Assembly: GCF_963169125.1 (NCBI RefSeq)
Contig: NC_084794.1
Coordinates: forward strand, 155,506,858-155,570,857
DNA length: 64,000 nucleotides
Source of the DNA: Humulus lupulus
Taxonomy: Eukaryota; Streptophyta; Magnoliopsida; Rosales; Cannabaceae
Reading direction: 5' to 3'
Below the pieces are notes generated by a model, which worked only from the letters and a program-made list of their open reading frames with translations, ran no database searches and was not told the DNA's origin. A program made the translations under genes and the position numbers. Below are positions 33,961 to 46,856 of the stretch, piece after piece. Each line of letters begins with the position of its first letter. The first letter of the stretch is position 1.

Positions 33961-34970
33961 ATGAAATCATTATGGTTTTTATACCTCTTTGTGCCTAACC
34001 AATTTCACCATGTATTTAACCAATCATAAGCTAAAGTACCATTGGATACTTCTAAGTGTCTCCTTTGTGGTTACCCTCTACCAAGTAAAGAATATTCACT
34101 TGAGAGCACTTGTCTTGTGATCCTACCTTTTTATGCCTTTACTCTACAACCCTTGAATGTAACTTCTCTTGAGTTCCTTCCAATGAGATATGTTCTTGAA
34201 GTTTGTTGTCACTATACAACAAGTTCTCAAAGAACTTAACTTCTCTTTATTCAATTATGACATTAGACTCCAAGTCTAATAGTGTATAGGCTTTACTATT
34301 TGAGGCATAGCTTACAACTACACACCTTATTTCCCTAGGACCCAACTTTGTCCTTTTAGGATCCGTGCTCTTGCAATAAGCAAGGCACTCTCACACTTTT
34401 AGATACCCTAGGTTGGGCCTATTTTCTTCTCATATCTCATACGGTGAAATTTGATTCTTCTTTAGAGGAATCCAGTTTAAAATATGACAATCGTATACCA
34501 AGGCTTCTCCCCATAATGCAAACCTCAAATTTGCATGCAAAAACATAACGTTTCGAATTTCTACAAATGTTCTATTATTTCTTTCCACTATACCATTTTG
34601 TTGGGGTGTATAAAAGGCTGTATATTCATGAATTATACCATACATTTCACAATTGATTTTCTTTTCCAATTGAGTTCAACCTTGGCTTTATAAATTTTAA
34701 ACATGCTAAAGGCTTCATCCTTATTCTTAAGCAAGTAATCATATGTGAACCTATAACAATAAATTTTAAACATGCTAAATGTTTCATCCTTATTCTTAAG
34801 CAAGTAATCATATGTGAACCTAGAACAATCATCAATAAAGGTAATAAAGTATATATGCCCACCTCTAGTTATCATTCCATTTAATTCACATAAGTCATTA
34901 TGTATCAAATTTAACAAATTATTTTCTCTTACAACACTATGATAAGATTTCTTAACCATTTTAGATTTAA
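33961..34970 (-). pseudogene. Copia Y remnant: integrase
   Basis: On the minus strand the integrase core reads NLIHNDLCE, then FITFIDDCSRFTY with the first catalytic Asp. EYTAFYTPQQNGIVERNNRT with the catalytic Glu follows at about 34600-34625. SPYEI, RPNLGYLKV and later blocks extend to about 34240, and similarity fades toward 33960. The second catalytic Asp region, between the duplication and QQNG, is missing. An in-frame 69-bp tandem duplication repeats the segment RFTYDYLLKNKDE to FKIY. Confidence 0.8.
34692..34829. repeat. 69-bp in-frame tandem duplication in copia Y integrase
   Basis: Two head-to-tail units, 34692-34760 and 34761-34829, differ at only a few bases. They encode 23 residues each on the minus strand and keep the frame. 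Confidence 0.9.
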
Positions 34971-35139
34971 CACATAGTTCACATTTTTCATGCTCAACAT
35001 CATCACATACAATTAAACCATATTTAATAATTCTTTTAATTGTATTATAACCTATATGAGTAGATCTATTATGTCATATAGTAATAGAATACCAAGCATA
35101 TAACATGAAGATGTAGATATAATATTGTCAAAGTTAGAG

Positions 35140-35420
35140 TCTTGAGTACACAATTTAATCATGCCATCACACAGATATTATTTTCCACAAAATAATATCC
35201 CTTGGACAATATTAGCTTACCAGAATCAAACACCACTTTGATTCTCAGCTTGCTCAACAAGTTTCCACTTACAAGATTTCTACTTGTATTCAGAACACAT
35301 AACATATTTGTAAGAAGAACTTTCTTTCTAGATATTAAGAGGAGATCCACATGATCCTTGCCCATCACCTTAGATCTATGGTTATTCCCCATTTGGATTT
35401 CATGGCAATCTTTGGTCTCT
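35140..35420 (-). pseudogene. Copia Y remnant: protease C-terminus / pre-integrase
   Basis: The minus-strand frame encodes MGKDHVDLLLISRKKVLLTN, then NLVSGNLLSKL and FDSGKLILSKGYY. This matches the region between protease and the GAG-pre-integrase domain of copia Pol. The protease active-site motif itself is not clearly readable upstream, where sequence at 35420-35590 is shifted or degraded. Confidence 0.7.
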
Positions 35421-35590
35421 TCAAAAGTCTTGAAGATTCCTCTATTATAAGTGACATGAATGGTGATACAAATGTCATACTACCATCCTTGCACTTTGCC
35501 TTGTACAACATTCACCTCACTCAAGGCAGCAACCAACTCCTCTTTGGTTGTGATGACCTTGATTCCAAAGTTGGTAGACTTTTAGAATTT

Positions 35591-36274
35591 TCATTCCCTA
35601 ACCAAGTGACCACTCTTGCCACAAACAAAACAAGGGCCTTTAACACCATTTAATTTCCCTTTATTCTTCTTTGGGGCTAGGTGGTTGTCATTCTTCGATT
35701 GGGACTTCTTGTGAGCTTTCCCCTTTGATTGAGAGGGTTTCTTTAGGATATTCACCTTGGATGTCCCTCCATTGGACTCTTCCATACACTTGTCTCTAGA
35801 TCAAGACTCTTCTTCAATCCTTGGGTTCTTTATGGTTTCGTCCAAATATATCTCCTCATTCTTATGGAGAATCATATTCCTATAGCCCCTCCAAGATGGA
35901 TGCAACTTTGCTATTATAGCATCCACTATAAAGGACTTTGACAAGGTTATCTTTAGAGTAGAAAACTTATTCAGAGTAACTTCTAATTCGTGCACTTGAG
36001 GAAGTAGGGGTTTTTCATCAAAATATTTAAATTCCATGTATTGAGTTATTAGAAATTTCTTGGTACCTTCTTCTTCGACTATGTATTTCTTCTCAAGTGC
36101 TTCCCAAATTTCCTTTGTTGATGTTGTGTTGGTGTAGAGATCATAGAGGTGATCCGAGAGAGGGTTGAGGATGTGACCACGACATATGAGTTCATCTTCT
36201 TTGTGCTTCTTCCTTTCCTTCATGACTTCTTGAGAATCATTGTCCTTGGGTGCACCTAAAGTCTTCAAATCCTT
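35591..36274 (-). pseudogene. Copia Y remnant: Gag
   Basis: The minus strand carries the copia Gag core: DELICRGHILNPLSDHLYDL, then TSTKEIWEALEKKY and IIAKLHPSWRGYRN. A short break follows near 35800, then a Lys-rich linker and a CCHC knuckle (CFVCGKSGHLVRE, 35591-35640). The N-terminus is cut off at 36274 by insertion of copia Z. The open frame apparently continuing to 36397 is only Z-LTR sequence read by chance. Confidence 0.85.
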
Positions 36275-36973
36275 TGTTGGAAAAACAATCAAAGTGCGCA
36301 ACCAAATAACATGGTGGGCCCAATTGATAAACAACAAATTTTTTTTCCACCTCTCATATAAACAATTTATATGTTCAAGAATACATACAGGAACCATTAA
36401 TATGCAATATCCTTAATCATGCAACATATATATACATACTCATATATTTTATGCTCATGTATATAAATATTAGAGGACATAAATATTTACCTCTTGAAGC
36501 CTATCAAGTGCCATTGAGTCTTTTTGTATAATTAATGATCTTCCTATCCAAAGCTTTGAGTACTCAGATCACGATCTTCTGGAGTGTTCTCTACACCTCA
36601 AGATGTGGGTGGGAACATAGAGAACAAGAGTTTGTAATTTAGAAATCACAAGTTTATCTCAACACATGAGTACTTGGATTATGGCTTGAGAAATGTTGGA
36701 ATAATAAGAGAAGAAGATGAAAAATTTCTTGTCTGACAATTTTCTAAAACTCTTTTGAATCACCATTGTTTTTCCAATATTATCAGATAATGTATATAGA
36801 TTATATATTACATTATTATTCATAATAATAATAATAATAATAATATTAATAATAATAAGGATAAGAATTGATTTAGGTAATATCTAACTTACTAAATTTG
36901 AAAAAATATAATTTCAAATTATTAATTAATTAAAATAAATAAAATAAAAACAATACTAATACCAGTATCATAT

Positions 36974-37011
36974 ACACGCATGGCACAGTCCTTGGACTGT
37001 GTCATGCGTGT
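36974..37011. other. Hairpin in copia Z 3' LTR
   Basis: Eighteen-base arms (acacgcatggcacagtcc / ggactgtgtcatgcgtgt) have one mismatch and a 2-base loop. The equivalent place in the 5' LTR (about 50508-50547) keeps a decayed version. Confidence 0.75.
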
Positions 37012-37233
37012 AGCACTATTCCCTTTTAGGAAATATTGCATTTTTCCTATTTGCTTTTATTTATTTAATTAATTAAATAAATTATTCTCACAAAATATGG
37101 TATTATCTTTTTAAGAAAAACATCACAACCATAATTTGAATTTAAATTTTAAATTCAAAATTCAAATTAATGATTACCATTATTATTATCTTTTAGAAAT
37201 CAATAAATCAAAACTATTTTGACTTACCATTTT

Positions 37234-40200
37234 CTTTTATCAAGAAAAGATATATTATTGATCAAACAAAACAGAAACAACACAAAGGCCGGAGAAATAA
37301 ACTCCCCCTTAATTACAAACTAGAGAAAAATTGGATCATAAGTTTCTCTCTAAAAGACAGCTTTTTGGTTCTAAGGCTGAGACTAGAAACTCTAGCTTTG
37401 ACAGACTCTTTAATCAAGGAATCTAAGTGATAAACAGAAAAACAGCTGCTTTCAAAACAACACTTGTTTCTATTATGCCAGAGGTAGTAAACAGTAGCAG
37501 CAAGTGCAGCTAAAACTACCCGAGCCATGCAGCCTTTCCTGGTTTCATTCAGCCAGTTACACCAGTCTTCAAACTTCTCAGGCCAGATGAGATCTCCCAG
37601 CCAACCAGAAACAGCTTGAAGCACTCTCTTGGAGAAAGTACAGTAAAAAAAGAGATGAGAGTGGCATTCCAAATCAGTCTCACAGATCGGACAAGCCAGA
37701 CTAGGGATAGATAAGTGACAGTAATGCAGCAAGTCCCTAGTGAGTAATTTCTGGTTGATAGTCTGCCATAATATGAACCTATGTTTGGGCATTGAAAGCT
37801 TGCACCAAACAACCTTCATGCTATTAATAGGACTGCCAGGAATTGATAGAAGATACAACTTATTCAGTTGGAGTTTCCCCTGTATAACAGCTGCGTTCAA
37901 AGTCAAGCTAGATAGAGATTTACTAAGCTTGATCAACTTTTTCCAGTACCAGCTAGAGTCTTGATGCAGGACATAGTCCCATATCTGGTCCCCTTTTAAA
38001 TAGATACAATTCACCCATTTAACCCATAAAAGGTCCTGCTTAGAAGAGATAGCCTAAATGTATCTTGCAAGCTTAATTTTGTTCCAAAGAGGCCCATCTT
38101 TAAAGCCTAAACCACCATAACTTTTAGGCCGGCAAACTTGATCCCAGGAGGTTAAATGAAATTTTCTTCTGGTACCTTTTTCTCCCCACAAAAAATTCCT
38201 GCAAAGGCGATCTATCTCCTTAATGACTCTCTGAGGCAAAAGAAAAATACTCATCTAGTAATTCCTTATACCCAACAGGACAGAATGAATTAGCTGCACA
38301 CGACCAGCACAGGAAAGATTCCTACTGGCCCAACCATGCAATCTCAACCTAATTTTCGTAAGGATTAAATCACAGTCCATAGCCTTCCACTTGGTAGGTC
38401 TCAACGGCATTCCAACATAGATCAAAGGAAAAGTCCCTTCAGTCAACTTAGTAAGTTTCAACAGAGAGGCTTTCTCTGAATTCGATATGCCTCCAAAGTA
38501 AATTCTGGACTTATGGTTATTGATGAACAAACCAGAAGCAACAGAGAAGGCTTCAAAAGATTTTTGTATGATCTAAATAGAATTAGCATTAGCTTTGCAA
38601 ACAAGTAGTAAGTCATCAGCAAAGCAAAGGCTAATTATATTTAAGGATTTGCATAAAGGATGAAACCTGGAGCCTTTATCCTTAGAAGCCTTATGAAGGA
38701 CTCGAGTAAGGTATTCCATCACTAATACAAAAAGTAAAGGAGAGATAGGATCACATTGACGAAGCCCTTTACCGCCCTGAAAGCTGCCTTGGATCCGACC
38801 ATTCATAAGTAAGCAGTAGGAAGAGCCTCTAAGATAGATCATAACCCATCTAATGAAACGGCCAGGAAATCTGAATGCTTTCAGCAGGTTCTCTAAAAAG
38901 TCCCAGTCTATGGAATCATAGGCTTTACTGATATCTATCTTCATCAAGCATCGAGGAGAACCTTGTCTTCTATTATAACCCTAAATTAGATCTTGAAGAA
39001 TAAGGAAATTATGAGCAAGAGATCTATTCTTAATAAAAGCCCCTTGATTCTGATTGATCAAATTAGGAAGAACAGAAATCAGTCTGTGACAAAGCATTTT
39101 TGAGATGCATTTGTACATAGTAGTACAACAAGCAATATGTGTATACTCAGTAGCATTTGTAGGATGATCAACCTTAGATATGAGAGCTAAAATAATGTTA
39201 TTCAAAGACTTAGGAATATATCCTGTGTCATAGAACTCAAGAACTGCCTTAGACACCTCTTTCCCTATGTCTGTCCATAGGCTTTTAAAGAAACCAGCTC
39301 CAAAACCATCTGGACCAGGGCTTTTGATAGCATGTATACTAAACATTACAGTTTTGACATCTTGATAAGAAAAAGGCTTAATCATCAGCAACTGATCTTC
39401 AAAGCTCATAATCGGACCCAAGTCTATTATTGAAGAATCTATATGTCCTGAAGCTTTACTTGAGCAACCCAAGAAAGACTGAAAATGTTGAACAAAATGG
39501 TTGATCACCTTTGGGTAATTATCTTCAACTTTGCCTCCTTTAGTCACAAAAGACACTATCTTGTTGTTAATTTTCCTTTTCTTCATACTAGCATAAAACA
39601 TTGAGGAGTTTTCATCACCAAAACGGAGCCAATCTATCTCACTCTTATGATAAAGAAAACTGGCATATATTTTCTCCTACTTCTTAAACTCTAGAAAAGA
39701 AGACCTTTCAGCCAAACATAAACTGTGATTCTTCGGGTCTGAGAAAAGAGTGGATTTAGCTTGTTGATAAACTCTTTTACTTTCCTCATACTTTCTGACT
39801 ACATCTCCAATAACCCTCCAGTTAAATTTCTTCAGCTCATGCTTGAGCTGAGAAAGTTTCCAAGCTATCTGATCCAATCCGTGGCCCTCAACTTTTAAAG
39901 GCTTATACCAGTTAGCCAAGACTGTTGACCTGAATTGAGGATGGGCAATCCACATATTGTAGAAACGAAATGGTTGAAAACCCTATTTTTGGACTGATAT
40001 TTGCTTCAAAAGGATAACACAGTGATCTGAAACTACCTCCCAATTCGCAACTGCACTAACATTAGGAAAAGAATCCAGCCAATCCTCATTGAAGAACACC
40101 CTGTCTAACTTGGAGAATATACGATTTCCCCCTTCCTGATTGTTCGACCAAGTATAAAACGAGCCCATTATCTTCATTTCTTCCACCATGCCAAGATCAA

Positions 40201-40402
40201 GCCAGTGTCTAGCATCTTCTAGCTCTTTCATTGTTATAGACCTACCTCCCATTCTATCTTTTGAATAAAAAACTACATTAAAATCACCTACAATTAGCCA
40301 AGGTTTAACAAGGAAAGTTAAATTGGCTAACTCAGACCAGAGAGATCTTCTGGCCTCTAACTGGTTTGAGCCATAAACAACTGTAAGGCATAATAAATTG
40401 AG
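37234..40402 (-). mobile_element. L1-type LINE, 5'-truncated, nested in Z 3' LTR
   Basis: A non-LTR retrotransposon of about 3.2 kb is flanked by a 10-bp target-site duplication, ttaccatttt (37224-37233 and 40403-40412). Host LTR sequence is continuous when the insert and one copy are removed. It is truncated within the endonuclease domain at its 5' end (40402), typical of LINE insertion by target-primed reverse transcription. The 3' tail is short, and no long poly(A) is visible. Confidence 0.92.
37313..40402 (-). pseudogene. LINE ORF2 (endonuclease-RT-zinc finger) with six stops
   Basis: One minus-strand frame of about 1030 codons runs from 40402 to the final stop at 37313-37315 with no frameshift. 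Internal stops are at 39983, 39677, 38981, 38573, 38255 and 38054. The endonuclease is entered at WLIVGDFNVVFY (GDFN motif) and continues to FSKLDRVFFNEDW and SDHCVILL. RT shows IKSPGPDGF, then KIDISKAYDSIDW, GLRQCDPISPLLF (Cys in place of the usual Gly) and the intact FADDLLLV active site. The C-terminal zf-RVT domain (about 37830-37600) has MPKHRFILWQ and CPICETDLECHSHLFFYC. Length and order fit plant L1 elements. The upstream ORF1 and endonuclease N-terminus are absent. Confidence 0.93.
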
Positions 40403-41526
40403 TTACCATTTTTATTTTCTCCCACTCAGATAAAATAATTCATTTAAAAAATTAATTATTTTATTATTATATATATTTAAAAAAATTCTATATTTAAATA
40501 AATAAATAAATATATTTTTGAAATTTAATAATTAATTCCAAATTATTTATTCAACCTCAATTATCATATAATTGTATATTTGACCGGAAGAATAATATTC
40601 TTCTAAAATTTCCAAATTACAGTTTTACCCTTGTATCAACTCTTACCTTGATATAACATTATTAGAGCCACCATGGGGACCTATAATACAAGCTCCAATT
40701 GATATTAGATTATTAATCAAAGATCTTTGATTAAATAATCATATTTATTAATCTCATGATTACTCCACTATAAATATGAGATTGAACTCTTGATAATTAT
40801 AGACATATATTTACATAGTACTTTATTAAAGAATAAAATGTCCATTGATATAATCATTACATACAACGTTAATCCTCTATTAATAATTCATAATTAAAAG
40901 GAAATAAAATTATCGTTTTACCCTTTTAACTTTATCTAGTTCCTAGTGTGCCATTGACTTTAGTAGTGAAGGTTGTGTCACAACAGGTTTGCGACTTGAG
41001 CGCTCATAACCTTTTCAGTTCCAAAAGTCAACCCAGTAGGGAACCATTATTCAATCTATAAGAAGGTATAGATTCCATATCTGTTAAATATATCCCCAGC
41101 CATATATATCATTGAGTCCCCAAAACACTTGTTATTAGCCTAATCATTCTGACAAACCTTAACGCATGAATCAAAGGATTAGATGACATGTATAGGAGTT
41201 CATAGTAACCTCAGGATCAAGACCATCGTGTATATGATCATCGTTTGATGTGTTTGATTAATACTCTGAAACGGTGTTTAAACAAGTATTAACAAATCAC
41301 ATTTGGTCCTGTTCTATATATCACTATATATAAAGTACCTTCACTAAAGTGTCCAACTACACTAGTGACCCGGATCTAGGTCACTTGTATTCATAATACT
41401 AGCGAATCGTACTAGCAGTAATTAATCTAAGGATTCCGTAACTTTATTTTACTGCGAATTGTTTTAAGTTCATTATCTCAATCTCGATTCTCTTAAACCA
41501 ATATGAGATAAAGACCACATAGATGA

Positions 41527-43848
41527 TGTAATGCCCCAAAATCCCTAATGCAGTTTAATGGCTGGATGAGTAGGCCGGGAGGACCATAACTATTTAATTA
41601 TGCCATTAAATGATAATATGCATGTTTATGTGAATTGTATTATAATATGATGTTATATGCATGCATGTGGGTCCACATTTGATTATTGGGATGTTTTGGT
41701 AATTTGGCCCGTTGAGGGCATATTTGTATATTTGGGTGCATATTGTGATTTAGGAATGAGATTCCATTATTATGGAGATATATTTGAGCTATTCGGCATG
41801 AGTCAGTATTATATTATGAATTAGCGGTTTTGTCATAATGGGGGTCTTTTATTGGGATATTGAGTTATGAGGATGTTATTTGATGATAAATTAGGAGTTA
41901 TTGAGGTCAGGAGGAAATTCTGGAAGTTTTGACTATAATGTTCCCCAGGAGGTTTTTGGGGTCCCGAGCACTAGGTTTTATTTGAGGTTACTTAAGCTTG
42001 AAGTAGCTTGTCAGATAGAACCGTACATTACAAAACCTCTCGTTCTTTTCCCGTTACTTCATTTTACCATTTGAAGCATTTTTGAAGAAATCTTAAGTTC
42101 TAGGAGTCGGAATCAAGCGAGGATCAAGGCATAGTGATCCTAGGAAAGATTAGAAGCTTCTTGATCGAAGGATTTGATGAGAAACAACCCAGTCAAAGGT
42201 AATCTAAGTTTTAAGTTTTGAGTCTTTAGAGTTTCTAAGCTTCAAATTGGATTTTGTGAATAGTTGAGTTTTTGGTTTGTTTGAGCCTCGGGTTTCGATG
42301 GTTTTGAATCATTGGGAAGCTTGGGAACTTTGATTTGATGATTTGGAAGTGTTTAGGTATGTTTTGGAGGGCTTGGGATGAAGGAAAACGAGTTTGGGGA
42401 TGGTTCTGGGTTGGGGTCGCGACCCTGTTCTTGGGCGCCGCGGCCCTAGTTCGAAGAAGCTGCTGGAGTGATTTTTTCCTTGCTGGGCATCGTGGCCCTA
42501 GGTGTAGAGCGCCATGGCCCTTGCTCCTGGAGTGGCTGGGGGCCACGACCCAAGGTGTTAGGGTTGCAGCCCTTGGGCAGGTTTGAGCCCGTTTGAGTGT
42601 TTTGGCCTCAGCAACTTGGTTTTAAGCCTCGGGATGGTTCCTACTACCTGGATTAGTGGTGATTGATGTACCGGAGGCTAGATCTTGGTTTGGGAACCTT
42701 TGTTAATCATTTTATTGATGGTGTCCCATATTTGGTTATGGCTAGGTGACCGCTAAAGGACTAAAAGTCAGATCGTTCTCAAGGGTCGTTCTTTTATTCA
42801 TTCTCGCTCGAATCAGAGGTAAGAAAACTGCACCCTATGTATATGACATGCATAACTGTTGTTGAGGCATGTTGGTTGATAAATGTGGACATTGATTGCA
42901 TATTAAATGCTAGCGAATGTTTTTTACTTGTGTATGGCACTGATTAGTCAGGGACGACATTGGTCGCGCATCACTGACCTAAGAGTCAGAAACGGCATAA
43001 GCGTCCTGAACGCAGGGCCGGATGAAGATTAGATCTAATCGATATCAGTGTTGAATGAATCTAAGGCATTAACGCTGGACCAACCCTAAGGTCGATGAAT
43101 CTTATAAGCGCTTGACTAGTCTAAGCTAGTTACCCAGAGCCAGTGCCTAAGGCCTAGGTGACTGCTTGTCACATGGCTGGGGAACAGAGTTCCATGGTTA
43201 TGACTCTATGGTCATGAGGTAGGTTATGTTGGTGACTAGTCATCATGTACCTAACCTGCTTAAGCTAGTGAAAGGTTCACTTATCTGTTAATCCCCGGTG
43301 ACCCTATCGTCACATGGCTACAGGGAGTTGTACCCACCTTAGTGACTTTTGCGACTGTCACTTACCTGTTTTGGACTGAAAGTCCTGAATAATTATTATG
43401 ATCATTGTTGAAATTATATCATGCTATATTGTGTTTTCTTGCTGGGCCTTGGCTCATGGGTGCTATGTGGTGCAAGTAAAGGGAAAGAAAAGCTCACCCA
43501 GCCTTGAGTGGAGAGCTTAGGTGGTGATGTGTACATATGCGGCCGCTTGACCACCACAGCCAAGGAGTAAGAGGAACTAGGGGGTTTACCCTATTTTTGT
43601 CGCTTAGGTCGGCAGGTTTGTAAATTTGAAACAGTAGTGACCATTTTGAGTTGTAAATAACTTGTAAATGTTTTTGATGGGCCCATGAACAGTTTTATGT
43701 ACTTAATAAAATATATTATTTCCTTTTTATTGGTTTTTCACCTTAGCCTGTTAATAACACTTAGAAACACGTTTTTAATCAAAGGACTCGGGTAGCGAGT
43801 CAAATTTCCGGTTCACTGTAACTGTTCTGGGGTAACCAGGGCGTTACA
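41527..43848 (+). repeat. Solo LTR of element-G family, nested in Z 3' LTR
   Basis: The segment runs TGTAATGCCCC...GGGCGTTACA, 2322 bp, with a perfect GATGA duplication on both sides (41522-41526 and 43849-43853). It aligns with the G LTRs in shared blocks: the start, 'aggttacttaagcttgaagta', 'gtgaccgctaa', 'ggctca-gggtgctatgtgg' and the end. It lacks the regular 40-bp array, so it is a distinct subfamily. No interior is present. Confidence 0.92.
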
Positions 43849-43994
43849 GATGAGCTTTTGAATTTTCTGATATTTACTTAATATTATCAACATAATATTG
43901 AACATAGTCTATATATATAATAATTCAATTCAATTGTTTATTTTATTTAAAACATTTGTCAACTACAGTTGCTTTAAGGGCACTATTCCCAATA

Positions 43995-44010
43995 ATCTCT
44001 CACTTGCCCT
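43995..44010 (-). promoter_or_regulatory. Polypurine tract of copia Z
   Basis: The plus strand reads atctctcacttgccct, so the minus strand is purine-rich and abuts the 3' LTR start, as expected for the plus-strand primer of a minus-oriented copia element. Confidence 0.7.
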
Positions 44011-46856
44011 AAAGAAAGCTAAGGCATCTCTCTCAATGTGTCACTCACATTATCCTGAACGAATTCGTCTAACAAAATCTTCGTAAATAGTTTTGTAAGA
44101 AACTGTTTTGAAGCTATCTTAAAGATCGTTACATCAATTATGTAAAATTATCTTGAATTAAATGGTACATCATTTCATGTGCTTTTCCCTCTCACGATTT
44201 CTTAGTTCTTCTAGAATAGTTATATCTCCATTACTTTCGCAATGAGATACTAGTAGCTTATTCAAGTTTGAAATTCTTTCCAGAATGGCAAAGAACTCAA
44301 CTAAATCAAATAGCCTATTTAACGGCTCAGTAGCTGTTACATTTCTGCTTCTATGGTGAAACATACAATTTTGAAATGTCCAACACATTTCCAGATTAAT
44401 GAGTTTCCTCCATAATCATAGAAATTAATTTTGATATCAATCTTTGAAGATTTCTATCTGGTTTGAAATCAGTTCATCCTTTGGAATTTTAGGTCAGTGC
44501 CTATATACACAAACATATAATCTCTATTATATTCAAGATACTCAAAGAACCAAGAACTTATAATTATTCAATGACTCAATCCAAAATTGGATTGACAACT
44601 GCTGACTATTCCCACCGTTTAACAAATGTTAATTTGAACATATAACATTTGATACATTAAACAATCCATCACTAAGTTGTAGGAAAACTTTCTCATGTCC
44701 TTCTTTTCTTGTAAATTATAAATGGACATTATTATATTTAGATAATACATCCTCTTGACTAGGAAGGCAAAAAGCCTTGTTTTGGAATTTTGTACACTAA
44801 ACTATTTAAGCTTCTTATCTATATAATTCACTTGAGACAGTGCCAAAAGATTGTTCTTTCAATCACTATAGATTTGAATGTATAGAACATGTTTGGCTTT
44901 TCCAAATATAATATTTAGAAATGTTCAGCTAACCATTTATTTTCTATTGATAATTTCTCCACATCATTCCCAATGATCAAAATTTTATCAACATGAAGGA
45001 TAAGAATTACAACAGAATCTTTGATCAAATCAAAGATATTTAAGATATGATGACTCGTTAAAATCCAAAGGTGGATTTAAGAAGCCTTGCAAACAACTTT
45101 GTTTTTTATATTTAATTTCGAATCTTTCTAGCTGAGATTTTCAAATGGCTTTGTCATGTCAGCCATTCAGAAAAGACTACTTAGACATCCATTTTAATAA
45201 ATCTCATAATCCATGCATAAAAAAATGGATAAGAGTATGTAAATAGATTTAAGCTTGGTTACAGTAGAAGGTATTTATTCGAGTAATAAATTTCTTCTTT
45301 CTATTTATAGCCTTCGACTATTAACCTTTTACTTTGAATAGTCCATAAATTCCTCTTTTCTCCTCTTCATCTTGAATATCTTGTTGCAAACTGAAGTTTA
45401 ATGAACTTCAGTTGGATTTTCAAGAATCTAGATGTCATAGGAATTCCAAATTTCATTTCTAGATTCATGGTGTTTCAACAATTATTTTCTGTTAAAACCT
45501 CTCATTACATACCAGTATGTGAAATAAAATATAGTTTGATTGTATTACACACAACCAACTAAACTTTATATTTGTAACGGAGTAGTTACTAACTAACGCT
45601 CCTACTACAATAAAGCTTTGCATAATTTATGATATTATTTGGTTTTATCATTGTTAATAATCAGTAACTCGCTTACTTGACTTTAGTCATTATTTCTAGT
45701 ACAAGTTAACTAGAAATATAGTGATTATAATAATCATGCTTCATTAAAGTATCATTTAAGAGATACAAACACTTTTGTAATCCTTTATGATTATTAAATT
45801 GATTTACTAAATGACTTCATGGAAAACTTTCAATTTATTCACAGAACCACTTGTGAATCCCAACTTTTAAGTCTTTGATGATGTACAATCAAACATGTAC
45901 ATAGTATAACAAGTGTCAAAATTATAGAAATAATAAAGTCGATAATGATCACTCATTATCTATTTAATCTTATATAATATGATTATATTCCATTTCATAA
46001 ATACTAATGTTGCTTAGTATTCTAGTTGTATGTGAGTTGGATTTGATTTCCAAGTTCACATGCAAATAACTTAAATTCCAAATTCGAGTTTAGACTTCCT
46101 TTTGATCAGATCAAATATGTCTTAAGTGACTTTCCTTTGAACGATGCTTTAAAATTTCTTGAAATTTCTTTTGCATTCAACAAAGGTAAACGTCCCTTGA
46201 ATAAATGTCAATCAATATTGACATACTATTTATTATCTCTTTTAGCTTTGAACATTAAAAGGTTCAACATACATCTCTATGTATTAGCTTAAATGATTAT
46301 ATGATTTTTGAGCCTTTATTTGAGAAAGGTCTTTTTGGTTAGCTTTAATTATTCGACTATATAAACAGGGAGAGAACCAATGAATGGTTCAAATAAAAGA
46401 CTGTCTTTTACTTGTTTTATGTATCTATTTAATTATGAACCAATCTAAAAAATAATTCACATATATGTATCACTTAATTGTTGTTGGACTAATATGTCTT
46501 CTTTATTATATCTATGTTTTGCACAATAATGAATACTTTATAATTATCATTTATACTAATTGATGAAATAGGTAGAACAAATATATTTCAAAAATAACAA
46601 CTGAATTTATTATTTAAAAGAAATATTAAACTTGTTCACTCATCAAATAAAGGACTCGAAAATATAGTTTCTAGAAGAATTCTAGAACAAATTTAAAGAA
46701 ACAGACTTAACAGAAAGTTGAAAATAAAAACTAAATTCCATGCCAGTCATTCCTTGGTCTACCAATCTATGATCCTTTTCTTGTTTCTTTTCTTGAATAA
46801 TGTGTTCCTTAAAAGAAGATGAAAAATATAGTTTGTGGCGTACAAATTTGAATCAA
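44011..46856 (-). pseudogene. Copia Z Pol remnant
   Basis: Heavily decayed copia Pol lies on the minus strand. The clearest block is near 45000-44770, reading HVDKILIIGNDVEKLSIENK, which is the RT active-site region with the second Asp changed to Lys, followed by KWLAEHF and IPKQGFLPSQ. Upstream, near 45370-45150, RLIVEGYK and IMRFIKMDV mark earlier RT blocks. Integrase and protease are not confidently readable. Stops and frameshifts are frequent. Much of the A+T-rich remainder cannot be assigned to domains by eye. Confidence 0.65.

Larger units (their letters stand above)
36275..43994 (-). repeat. Copia Z 3' LTR, interrupted by a LINE and a solo LTR
   Basis: Family-A LTR: TGTTGGAAAAAC at the low end and cccaata at the high end. 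Its own parts are 36275-37233, 40403-41526 and 43849-43994, together about 2.2 kb. The join points are confirmed by comparison with A1 and with 56342-56972, which run through the same sequence without the insertions. A (AAT)n microsatellite lies at about 36826-36860. Confidence 0.87.

Noticed and set aside
36275..36397. Apparent N-terminal extension of the copia Y Gag frame
   Set aside because: The first 41 codons are copia Z LTR sequence (starting TGTTGG at 36275) read through by chance.
42235..42586. Open frames on both strands in the G-type solo LTR
   Set aside because: GC-rich LTR sequence with no protein similarity I recognise. They overlap each other on opposite strands.
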